Shown one piece after another: positions 42,894-50,789 of a DNA stretch of 64,000 nucleotides (positions are counted from its first letter, which is position 1; the number at the start of each line of letters is the position of its first letter). Origin of the DNA: Pseudomonas sp. LBUM920 (GTDB lineage: Bacteria > Pseudomonadota > Gammaproteobacteria > Pseudomonadales > Pseudomonadaceae); assembly GCF_003852315.1 (NCBI RefSeq), contig NZ_CP027762.1, positions 1,841,501-1,905,500 on the forward strand, given 5' to 3'. Made by a program: the position numbers and the translations under genes. The notes under the pieces are model-generated. The model saw only the letters and a list, made by a program, of their open reading frames with translations. It was not told the DNA's origin and searched no databases.

Positions 42894-43655
42894 ATGTCAG
42901 CTTTGGTCGATCAGCTAGTCGCTCAGGTCATTGGCCTGGAAGTAGGGTTGCTGAGCTGCCAGGCTCGCCTCGCCGCCGTCACCGACGATGAAGCCCTGCA
43001 TGACCTGCGCACCACTGTGCGGCGCCTGCGCAGTTTGTTGCGCCCGCTGCGCGGGTTGCCGGGAGTCGAACAACTCGAATTGGCCGCCAGCACAGTCGGC
43101 CAGATGACTACGCCGCTACGCGACCGCGAGGTCCTGGCGGCGTATCTGCATCAGCACGGCTATCACCAGGCCGCTGAACGGCGCCTGCGCCTGCAACCCG
43201 ACGCCTATCGCCATGTGGCGCAGAGCCCGGAAGTGGCGCACTTGCTGCAGATTCTCGACGCGTTCCCACGCTTTATCCGGGCTTCGCAGCACCAGAAACT
43301 GCTCAAGGGCCTGCGCCCGCGCATCGAGAAGCGCTTGGGCAAGCAATGGCACAAACTCGGTGATGCCCTCAAAGACCCGACCCATGATCGCCACCGCCTG
43401 CGGTTGCTGATCAAGCGTGTGCGTTACGCCGCCGAGGCCTACCCCGAACTGGACAAACTGCCTGCCAAAGCCATGTCGCGCCTCAAACTAGCCCAAGGCG
43501 CTCTGGGCGATTGGCACGACTGCTGGCAGTGGCTGGCGCAGGCCGGGCACCAAGCGGATTTGCAACCCTGCGTGCCAATGTGGCATCGCACCATGAGCAA
43601 GGCAGAAGGCGAGGCGGATCGGGTGCTGGACAAACTCAGCGCGGATTGTTTCTAG
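42894..43655 (+). CDS. CHAD domain-containing protein
   Basis: A 253-residue helical protein of the CHAD family, whose members bind polyphosphate granules through conserved His and basic residues. Visible motifs are LHDLRTTVRRLRSLLRPL (about residue 36), LRDREVLAAYL (about 75), HDRHRLRLLIKRVRYAAEAYPEL (about 163) and LGDWHDCWQWL (about 203). GGGAGGAAGGC precedes the ATG. No CYTH triphosphatase domain is fused, so it is a stand-alone CHAD protein; a polyphosphate link is inferred from the family. Confidence 0.88.
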   Translation: MSALVDQLVAQVIGLEVGLLSCQARLAAVTDDEALHDLRTTVRRLRSLLRPLRGLPGVEQLELAASTVGQMTTPLRDREVLAAYLHQHGYHQAAERRLRLQPDAYRHVAQSPEVAHLLQILDAFPRFIRASQHQKLLKGLRPRIEKRLGKQWHKLGDALKDPTHDRHRLRLLIKRVRYAAEAYPELDKLPAKAMSRLKLAQGALGDWHDCWQWLAQAGHQADLQPCVPMWHRTMSKAEGEADRVLDKLSADCF

Positions 43656-43745
43656 GCCGGTCCGGTTTTTGGCCGGAATGAGCGCTGTACCTTGTCAGCC
43701 CGATGGTTAACATCGCCCCATCGGTTTTCTTGATGTGAGGTCGCC

Positions 43746-44543
43746 ATGCGCTTTAGTGATTTGCTCGACGCAGCCCGTAACAACCCGTTGGACGTGACCA
43801 TCCCCGCCGAATGGGCTCAGGGCCGCGCGACCTTTGGTGGCCTGGTGGCTGCTTTGCAATATGAAGCCTTGCGCGCCCAAGTCCCGGCAGACCGGCCCCT
43901 GCGCTCTTTGGCCATCACCTTTGTCGGCCCCGTTGCGCCGGATGTGCCGGCCAGTTATCAAGTCGAAGTGTTGCGTGAAGGCAAGGCGGTCAGCCAGTTG
44001 CTTGGCCGCGTGGTGCAGAACGGTGAAGTGGCGACGCTGGTGCAGGCCAGCTTTGGTGCGCCGCGTGAGTCAGTGATAGATGTCGCGAGCGAGGCGCCGC
44101 CTAGTTTCAAACACTGGGATGAATGCCAGGAGCTGCCCTATATCAAGGGCGTGACCCCTGAGTTCATGCGCCACTTGGCCATGCGCTGGAGCGTCGGTGG
44201 GTTGCCGTTCACCGGTAACAAATCGCGCGACATGGGCGGTTGGGTGCGCCTGCGCGGTGATGTAAAGGAAGAACCGCTGACCGAGTCGCACATCCTCGCC
44301 CTGGTCGACGCATGGCCCCCGGCCTTGCTTCCGCACCTGACCCAGCCGGCGCCAGGCAGCACGCTGACCTGGACCATTGAATTTATCCAGCCGCTGCAAG
44401 ACCTGACCACCCTCGACTGGTGCCAGTACTACGTCAACATCGAAAATGCCCGCGACGGCTACGGGCATGCCGCAGCCGCACTCTGGAGCCCGACCGGCGA
44501 GTTGATCGCCATCAGCCGCCAGACCGTGGTGGTCTTCGCCTGA
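43746..44543 (+). CDS. Acyl-CoA thioesterase family protein
   Basis: A 265-residue protein with two hot-dog domains in one chain, the TesB-like/thioesterase_II arrangement. QGRATFGGLVAALQYEALRA at about 21-40 is the first-domain acyl-CoA helix, RSLAITFVGPVAPDVP begins the strand core and GYGHAAAALWSPTGELIAISRQ near the end is the second-domain counterpart. It probably hydrolyses acyl-CoA, but the chain length is unknown. GTGAGG precedes the ATG. It is alone in its orientation and converges with the next small gene. Confidence 0.82.
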   Translation: MRFSDLLDAARNNPLDVTIPAEWAQGRATFGGLVAALQYEALRAQVPADRPLRSLAITFVGPVAPDVPASYQVEVLREGKAVSQLLGRVVQNGEVATLVQASFGAPRESVIDVASEAPPSFKHWDECQELPYIKGVTPEFMRHLAMRWSVGGLPFTGNKSRDMGGWVRLRGDVKEEPLTESHILALVDAWPPALLPHLTQPAPGSTLTWTIEFIQPLQDLTTLDWCQYYVNIENARDGYGHAAAALWSPTGELIAISRQTVVVFA

Positions 44544-44546
44544 ACC

Positions 44547-44798
44547 TCAGAACCGCTGGCTGCCTTGCGCTTCCAGTTTGCGACCGTGGCGCTGAAGCGC
44601 CACGCCTGCCAACACGCCGATCACGCCGACGGCAAAACTGGCCAGGCTCAGGCTGAACACGCCGGATGCCATCAACAGAAAACCGATGATCAGCAGGGGT
44701 ACGGCAATTAATTGCAGCCCCAGGTTGGTCGGGTGCTGATGGGTTTCTGGGTGAATGCGCCATTGCCAGGCGGGGAAGTTAGGATGACGTTTGCCCAT
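44547..44798 (-). CDS. Small two-helix membrane protein
   Basis: An 83-residue protein with a hydrophilic front (MGKRHPNFPAWQWRIHPETH), two membrane helices (about residues 27-45 and 49-67) and a basic end (ALQRHGRKLEAQGSQRF). AGAGGA lies before the ATG. I know no function; it resembles short conserved pseudomonad proteins. Its stop is four bases from the stop of the thioesterase gene, convergent. Confidence 0.7.
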   Translation of the reverse strand: MGKRHPNFPAWQWRIHPETHQHPTNLGLQLIAVPLLIIGFLLMASGVFSLSLASFAVGVIGVLAGVALQRHGRKLEAQGSQRF

Positions 44799-44912
44799 GA
44801 TGGTGAATCCTCTGTCCGTTGAAGTAGCTTGGACAGAGTTTATGTAGGGGAGGGCGGGGTGGCGAATTGGGGCTGGCTATCGGCCTCATAGCTTTGATGT
44901 TGGTGTCACCCT

Positions 44913-45307
44913 TTAATAACAGGCGGAATCAGGGGCATTTATGTAGACGGAGGCCCCGCAGAGAGACGGATATCACGTCTTGAATTCAATCAACGACTCC
45001 TCAGACTCAACGTTCACGCGAAAAAAATCCTCATACTTTCATATTGTTATTTTCAACGTGTCGAATGTGGGGGATATTCTTTATGGTGATGTCACTAAGT
45101 CCCCCATAGCTAAGATCAATGCGACACGTGTTGAAACCTTCGAGGTTCCATTTTTCGGTTGGTCTGTCTGGATTTCAGCTATATCAATGCTAGAGTTATA
45201 TGAGGTCTATCGTTATCTCTATCTATAGAGAATAAGACTATCTCTCCTGTTGCAATCGGTATGGGGAATACTTTGTTAAAAACACTTCTATCGAAATGAT
45301 TCCAAAC
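44913..45307 (-). pseudogene. Decayed Imm50-like immunity gene (second copy)
   Basis: Read leftward, three frames in series match the intact immunity protein at 45469-45876. Frame one, from Trp at 45304-45302, reads WNHFDRSVFNKVFPIPIA, then IVLFS and DNDRP, against WNELDGSIFFGKIFSQPIA, IALFS and DNDQP. Frame two reads PDRPTEKWNLEGFNTCR and later IKNIP, against PDQLPEKWKNKGYNTCR and VQNIP. Frame three has ESLIEFK, an internal stop and VYINAPD, against ASIEFK and VYINSPD, ending at a stop at 44913. The three segments lie in different frames, so at least two frameshifts and one nonsense change have destroyed it. No ATG is seen before the first Trp. Confidence 0.85.
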
Positions 45308-45436
45308 TTATTTTCCAATCTCAAAATTAGGGTGGTCATTCGCACCCGGTAGTTTTCCTGTGCGCGTCTTTCCAATGGTACTTAAATGGAGATGAGTGCC
45401 CTGGTTTCCCAGCCTGAAATGGGTAAAGATATAAGT
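45308..45436 (-). pseudogene. Orphan Rhs toxin tip remnant
   Basis: An open leftward frame of 42 codons ends at a stop at 45308. It reads TYIFTHFRLGNQGTHLHL..., then GKTRTGKLPGANDHPNFEIGK. Without gaps, its last part lines up with the end of the intact Rhs toxin: AHFNLRPI against THLHLSTI, then GSIPGAKEHYPF against GKLPGANDHPNF, 11 identities in 25 positions counted by eye. It has no Rhs core in front of it, lies directly after the intact immunity gene and directly before the decayed one, and so is the tail of a displaced toxin. The hexamer run at its left flank (45437-45455, TTTTAG repeats on the + strand) marks the join. Confidence 0.75.
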
Positions 45437-45468
45437 TTTAGTTTTAGTTTTGGTTTCATGGTTTTTAG

Positions 45469-45876
45469 TTATTTAAAATAGTAATCATCTGGGCTGTTTA
45501 TATATACATTAGGGTCGCTAAGTGAAATGAATCTGGCTTTGAATTCTATTGAGGCATTTTCGCTGGTTGCGTGAAACTCGAAGTGGTCATTGTGTTTTTT
45601 TATTTCCACCTTGAATACCTCGTGGGCGGGTATGTTTTGTACTTTTAATTCTTTAATGTTATGACAAATTAATCCTGTCCTGCATGTGTTATAGCCTTTG
45701 TTCTTCCACTTTTCCGGCAACTGGTCCGGAAATTCTGGTATGTCAAACCCTAGGCCGACACAGGGTTGGTCGTTATCAATCCTCATGGAGAAAAGAGCAA
45801 TCCTGTCAATTGCTATCGGTTGGCTAAAAATCTTTCCGAAAAATATACTTCCGTCTAATTCATTCCAATATTTCAT
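45469..45876 (-). CDS. Imm50-like immunity protein to the Rhs toxin
   Basis: A 135-residue soluble protein. WNELDGSIFFGKIF at the start, FDIPEFPDQLPEKWKNKGYNT in the middle and IKELKVQNIP fit the Imm50 family pattern as I remember it (W at the start, a proline-rich P-E-x-P-D stretch, then K-G-Y/F-N-T). It overlaps the toxin stop by four bases (ATGA), the usual coupling that ensures immunity is made with the toxin. GC content is far below the chromosome average. Its likely role is to bind and neutralise the nuclease domain of the neighbouring Rhs protein. Confidence 0.7.
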   Translation of the reverse strand: MKYWNELDGSIFFGKIFSQPIAIDRIALFSMRIDNDQPCVGLGFDIPEFPDQLPEKWKNKGYNTCRTGLICHNIKELKVQNIPAHEVFKVEIKKHNDHFEFHATSENASIEFKARFISLSDPNVYINSPDDYYFK

Positions 45877-48800
45877 TTTTGCTTCCTAAATGGATAGTGT
45901 TCCTTTGCCCCGGGTATGCTGCCTTTTCGGGGTTTATCAATTGGTCGTAAGTTGAAGTGTGCGGAATGGTCTCCTATTCCATCTGCTCTGCCAAAATTAT
46001 GCCCTGCTGAGTGGTCTTGTATAAGCACTTTTGAGCCGTCAGATTTTGTAAGTTGATAGACCCTTGTGTCAATCGGTAAGCCGTTGTTATTCAATATATT
46101 TTTATCGTTCAGGTCTGTCATTCTTTCTATCTTGTATTGTTTTTCTCTTCCTGTTTCTGGGTCTACGAAGACGTCAGGGCGCTGCACCATTGGTATATTT
46201 GCATCTCTTTTAGCTTGCCTGAATGCTCCTTTGCGAGAAACTTCGGGAGTGTCCGGTTCGTCCGGTGTTTTACAGCGTGGCTGCCTCGCTCCTTTGGGTG
46301 GGCAATTGGCAGTCAGCCCTAACGGATCTATCCACCCTGTAGGGTTGGGCACGTACTGGTACGCATTGATCCCACCCGCCAGCTTCACCGGGTCCGGCGT
46401 CAGGTAACGACCAATATCTGGATTGTAGTAGCGATGTCGGTTGTAGTGCAGGCCGCTTTCTTGGTCGAAGTATTGGCCTTGGAAGCGCGGCGGGTTGTCG
46501 ATTTTGTTGATGTCTAGGCGGGTGATTTGGCCATAGGCACGGTGATGCGCAGACCAGACGATTTCGCCGTCGGGGGCGGTGAGCTCCTGCGGGGTGCCGA
46601 GGTGGTCGAGTTGGTAGTGGAAGGGCTGGGTGTCTTTCGGGCCGAAACCTTCCAGCAGTGCTAAGGGCCGAAAGCTGTCCGGTTCGTAGAGGTAACTGCG
46701 ATGCCTGTCCGCGTGATGCTCCGCAACCAGCTTGTCGCCTTGCCAGAAAAACTCAGTGGTTATCCCATCAACGGTTTTGCTGATCCGCCGACCGAACGGG
46801 TCATAGCGATAGCTGGCCGTTTGCCCGTTCGGCTGGGTAATGCCGATAAGCCGATGCTGGCAGTCGTAGCGGTACTCGGTAACGAGTTGATGACCCTTAC
46901 CGCGTCTTTGGCGGATCAGATTGCCGAACGCGTCATAGTCATAATGATGATCGCCTTGGATCACCAACCGATTCCCCGCCACGATGTCCGGACCGGGTCG
47001 GTCTTGCATCAGCAGGTTGCCGGCCGGGTCGTGGCCGAAACGCTCTTGCTGGTCTTGCGAATGATCCGCGCGGGTCAGGCGGGCGAGGGGGTCGTAGTGG
47101 TAGTGGTGTTCGCCTTTACGAGTGTCGAGCAGGCGGGTGAGGTTGCCGGATTTGTCGTAGTCGTAGTGGCGGCGGTAGAGCTTGTGTTCCTCTTGCGTCA
47201 CCGCGTGGGCGTGGAGACGGTTTTGGTCGTCATAGTCGTAATGGCTGAGGATCTGGCCTTGTTGGCGTTGGCGTTCTTTTCCGGTTTTGAACAGGTGAGA
47301 GGTGAGGGTTTTGCCGTTCAGCTCGACGGTGGCGAGGTGGCCGCTTTTGTCGTGGTTGAAGGTGAGGCGGTTGTTATCCGGCAGGCGCAGGTTTTTCAGC
47401 TGGCCGCAGGCGTCGTAGCCGTAGCGCAGGGTGCCCCAGCCTTGGTGGTCGGCGGTGAGGCGGTTTTGGCTGTCGTATTCGTAGGCTAACGCCCAGTGGC
47501 CGTCGTCGACGCTGAGGAGGTTGCCCTGGCGGTCGTAGGCGTAATCGACCACTCCACCGTCTGGAAGAGTTTTTCGTACGAGGCGGCCGGAAAAGTCTCG
47601 CTCGTAGCGGGTGACTAGCTGACTGCCGTCATCGCCGTGTTCGGTTTTCTCCAGTAAGTTGCCGCTGAGGTCATACACGTAAGTCGTGCGCTGACCGTCA
47701 AAGCCGATTTCCTGCTGGATCAAACCGTTTGGGTGGTAATCAAGTCGGTAGGTCTCGCCGACTTCGTTTTCGATCTCGGTCAGCAGTAACCGCACGTTGT
47801 CGTAGCGGTAGTTGACCTGGGTGCCATCAGCATTTATGCGACGGCTGATCAGATGCAAACCGCCGGCATATTCGTAACGAGTGACGTGGCCCAGTTCATC
47901 ACGTTCGGAGGTGATTTTTCCGTACGGGTTGTGGCTGAATTCCCGCGTGGCACCGCCTGGAAGTACGACACGAACCAACCGACCCACACCGTCCCATTGA
48001 TACTGCGTCAGCGCGCCATGCTCATCCTCACGCGCAACTTGTCGTCCAACATCGTCATAGCGATAACGCTTAACCCCACCATTCGGCAGTTGTTCCTCAA
48101 CGAGCTGTCCACGCTCATTCCAAACCAGCCGATGAGACCCGTTATCCGGGTACCAAACCCCAATCAGCTGCCCGTGTTTGTCGTAGGTGTAGTCTGTAAT
48201 GTGGCCGTCAGGATCTGTCTGACGCGTAACGTCGCCTTGTTCGTTACGCTCATACTTCCAAACCGCTTCACCCCGCCGTACGACCCGTACGAACCCGTTG
48301 TCATGCTCGTAGGAAGTCGGCTCATCCTCCCCAGGAAACAACGCCATCAAACGTCCGGCGTCGTCATACTGATACGCCGTCACCGCCCCCAGCGGATCCT
48401 GCTCAACCGTCAGCCGGCCCTTGTCATCGTAGGATTTAAAATGCTCCGCACCGTCCGGATCAATCCGCTGCACCAGCCGCGCCCGCTGATCGTGGACATA
48501 CACTTCCTGACTGCCATCAGCGTTGTGAACCGTGACTTTGCCGTTGTCATCCCAGACATAGCGCGTGTCCATCTGCGAAAAACTGGCCCAGTGCCGAACA
48601 CATCGCGCGGCCTTGCCAGACCGTTCCCACGCCCAAAAGAAACTCGCCCCACCGGCCAGCTGCCGCTCAAGAATGACGTGCTGATCGTCGTACCGATAAA
48701 CCTCGCTTTCACCTACGGCATTGGTCGCTGAAACCAGTCGCCCAGCGTCGTCATAGACGTAGGAAACGACGTTCTGCTCCGTCACCCAAACATACGGCTC

Positions 48801-50591
48801 ACGGCCTTTGGCGCGATGAACTTGATAGTCCACCGCCACAATTCGGCCCAGTTCGTAACGCAAAAACAAACAACGGCCGACACCGTTATCCAGCCGCTCA
48901 ATCCGCCCCAAACGATCACGAGAAATGCGCAGTCGGTTGTCATACGCATCACTGATCGCCGCCAGTACACCATCGCGAAAGTGGTAAAACCGTGATGCCT
49001 GGGCCAGCACCAACTCATCGGGCAGGGCACCCAAATAGATCGCCGCTTCAGCCAAGCTGTTGGTGATCGCCGGTCGAGCGGCGGTAGGCAAGGGCAGGGC
49101 AGTCGATCGATTTTCATGATCCGTCCAAACCACCGAATCACCCGTCACCACCAGCCGCTGCGCCAGCGAGTGACTCCAGCCAAACCCCAACCCACAATCC
49201 ACTTCCACCGCACTGGTGCGATACAACCGCGTCCACTCAAACGGCAAAATTCCGTCCAGCGCACCATCGGTAAGCGTCAGCAATTCCTCCCCGGTGACCA
49301 TCGACACCGGGCAGCCATTGGTGGCGGTTTTGTCGGCAGGTGCCGCGGCATCTCCCTGGGGATTTTTCGCAGCGACAGGCACATCATCGACGTGTTCCTG
49401 GCGCACCAACGCGGTCTGCTGTTTCTTGCTACGAACCGCCGGCACTGGGTTGGAAACCAACTGATCCCCAGCCTTCAACGGTGCAACCGGCACCATCTTG
49501 ATTGGGATTGCGGCACTCCGTCCCAGCAACGGCTTAACCACTTTGGCATGCGGCTCCAACCGGGGCATCACCAGCTTATTAGCCAGCAACTCCAACAACT
49601 CCGGCGTCCGCTCAGACTTGATATGTCCCAGCACCTTCGTACCCAGGCGCAACGCCACACCCACGCCTGCTGTTGCCCAAATCAGCAGCAGGTTGATCAA
49701 CACCTCGCCAGTGATTTCCCCCATCAATTCATGCATTTCTTTCGGCGGCAGCATGCGCATCCAGCTGACCATTGCCGACACGTAAATGAACAACAATGGC
49801 TCATCGCTGAGCACCAGCAGGCCGTCGGCGATCGCGTCGTTGCCGAGCTTCAGCAGCTCATCAAGTTCAGTTTGGGAGATGTAGTGCAGCAACTTCTCGC
49901 TGTTGGGCTTGATGTCCGCCAGTAAATCAACCAGTTGAGTTATGTTGTCCCACAGGTTGTAAAGCGCTTTGCCCATGCCACTTAGAAACGCCGTTTCCAC
50001 CATCTTGCGCTGGTCTTGCGGGATAGCGTCCGTAAAGTCGTTCCAACGTGCCTCAAGCGTGCTGTTCCATTCGTCGCGCAGGCGCGCTTCCAGTTCCGCG
50101 ATCACCGACTGATAAGACGCATACAGCGCCTTGACGTGATCCTTGGAAACGTTGGGATAAAAACTGATTCGGTACTGCTGGTTGCGATCACACTCGGTGA
50201 TTTCAAGAATGCCGCTGGGGCCGATGGTCTTGTGGATCGGCTCACCCAGTGGGCCACCGTTGGGGTCGACGCGTTGCAGTATCACCGGCGTATCGCCGAT
50301 GGGCACAAACTGCGTGCTTTGGAACATGTGCACCAGGGTCAACGTGCCGTTGGCCTGGCAGGTGGCGACGGTGCTGCTGGGAAAAATGGAGGGGGCTATG
50401 GGCGCGACCAGCGTCACTTCATCGCCAACCTTGAACACCTGCTCGACATCCAGCTTCGAAAAGCTCCAGAAGCTTAAAGCCCAGTCGTCAAAGGTGTTCA
50501 GGCAGCCCCGGAAATCACGTAAGACGCCTTCAACATCCGGCGCTTTGACGTCCATGGGCCTCAAGGCCAGCCGGCCAATAGCCGGGTTCAA
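45873..50591 (-). CDS. Rhs-family polymorphic toxin with nuclease tip
   Basis: A 1,572-residue protein. The first ~430 residues hold a helical region with one likely membrane segment (about 302-322); there is no PAAR motif. A DUF6531-type entry (CPVSMVTGEELLTLTDGAL) leads into many YD repeats (about 480-1,390), ending in the cleavage-site-like YLTPDPVKLAGG...GWIDPLGLT. The variable tip is the last ~145 residues (46310-45873), AT-rich, with VLIQDHSAGHNFG and GDHSAHFN, resembling the HNH/Endo VII toxin group with an SHH signature. Delivery by a type VI system is usual for such proteins, but no vgrG, eagR or PAAR gene lies in the window. The start is a TTG at 50591 with AAAGGG before it; ATG at 50555 is possible. 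Confidence 0.9.
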   Translation of the reverse strand: MNPAIGRLALRPMDVKAPDVEGVLRDFRGCLNTFDDWALSFWSFSKLDVEQVFKVGDEVTLVAPIAPSIFPSSTVATCQANGTLTLVHMFQSTQFVPIGDTPVILQRVDPNGGPLGEPIHKTIGPSGILEITECDRNQQYRISFYPNVSKDHVKALYASYQSVIAELEARLRDEWNSTLEARWNDFTDAIPQDQRKMVETAFLSGMGKALYNLWDNITQLVDLLADIKPNSEKLLHYISQTELDELLKLGNDAIADGLLVLSDEPLLFIYVSAMVSWMRMLPPKEMHELMGEITGEVLINLLLIWATAGVGVALRLGTKVLGHIKSERTPELLELLANKLVMPRLEPHAKVVKPLLGRSAAIPIKMVPVAPLKAGDQLVSNPVPAVRSKKQQTALVRQEHVDDVPVAAKNPQGDAAAPADKTATNGCPVSMVTGEELLTLTDGALDGILPFEWTRLYRTSAVEVDCGLGFGWSHSLAQRLVVTGDSVVWTDHENRSTALPLPTAARPAITNSLAEAAIYLGALPDELVLAQASRFYHFRDGVLAAISDAYDNRLRISRDRLGRIERLDNGVGRCLFLRYELGRIVAVDYQVHRAKGREPYVWVTEQNVVSYVYDDAGRLVSATNAVGESEVYRYDDQHVILERQLAGGASFFWAWERSGKAARCVRHWASFSQMDTRYVWDDNGKVTVHNADGSQEVYVHDQRARLVQRIDPDGAEHFKSYDDKGRLTVEQDPLGAVTAYQYDDAGRLMALFPGEDEPTSYEHDNGFVRVVRRGEAVWKYERNEQGDVTRQTDPDGHITDYTYDKHGQLIGVWYPDNGSHRLVWNERGQLVEEQLPNGGVKRYRYDDVGRQVAREDEHGALTQYQWDGVGRLVRVVLPGGATREFSHNPYGKITSERDELGHVTRYEYAGGLHLISRRINADGTQVNYRYDNVRLLLTEIENEVGETYRLDYHPNGLIQQEIGFDGQRTTYVYDLSGNLLEKTEHGDDGSQLVTRYERDFSGRLVRKTLPDGGVVDYAYDRQGNLLSVDDGHWALAYEYDSQNRLTADHQGWGTLRYGYDACGQLKNLRLPDNNRLTFNHDKSGHLATVELNGKTLTSHLFKTGKERQRQQGQILSHYDYDDQNRLHAHAVTQEEHKLYRRHYDYDKSGNLTRLLDTRKGEHHYHYDPLARLTRADHSQDQQERFGHDPAGNLLMQDRPGPDIVAGNRLVIQGDHHYDYDAFGNLIRQRRGKGHQLVTEYRYDCQHRLIGITQPNGQTASYRYDPFGRRISKTVDGITTEFFWQGDKLVAEHHADRHRSYLYEPDSFRPLALLEGFGPKDTQPFHYQLDHLGTPQELTAPDGEIVWSAHHRAYGQITRLDINKIDNPPRFQGQYFDQESGLHYNRHRYYNPDIGRYLTPDPVKLAGGINAYQYVPNPTGWIDPLGLTANCPPKGARQPRCKTPDEPDTPEVSRKGAFRQAKRDANIPMVQRPDVFVDPETGREKQYKIERMTDLNDKNILNNNGLPIDTRVYQLTKSDGSKVLIQDHSAGHNFGRADGIGDHSAHFNLRPIDKPRKGSIPGAKEHYPFRKQK

Positions 50592-50789
50592 AAGGCAGCC
50601 CTTTCAGCCCAGGTAGTCATTGAGAAATACATCGGCGGTCCCTCGCACTGAATAGTCAGGCGAGAGACTTTGAAGAGGTTCGTCAGGTAAATATGTCGGC
50701 GCTATTCGCCGGGGAGGCTAGGAGGTTTCGGCAAAATTTCGGGTAAACGCGAGGGCGATCGTAGGAGTCGGATTACAGGTTAAAAAGTC

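Noticed and set aside
43656..43690. GGCCGG repeats after the CHAD gene as a terminator
   Set aside because: The pairing is short and the T-run lies in the loop, not after the stem.
44980..45228. Rightward open frame of 82 codons beginning with TTG
   Set aside because: It lies antisense to the decayed Imm50 copy, has no ribosome-binding site, and the other strand explains the sequence.
46701..49925. Rightward frames opposite the Rhs core
   Set aside because: The periodic codon pattern of YD repeats on the other strand produces these low-complexity products.
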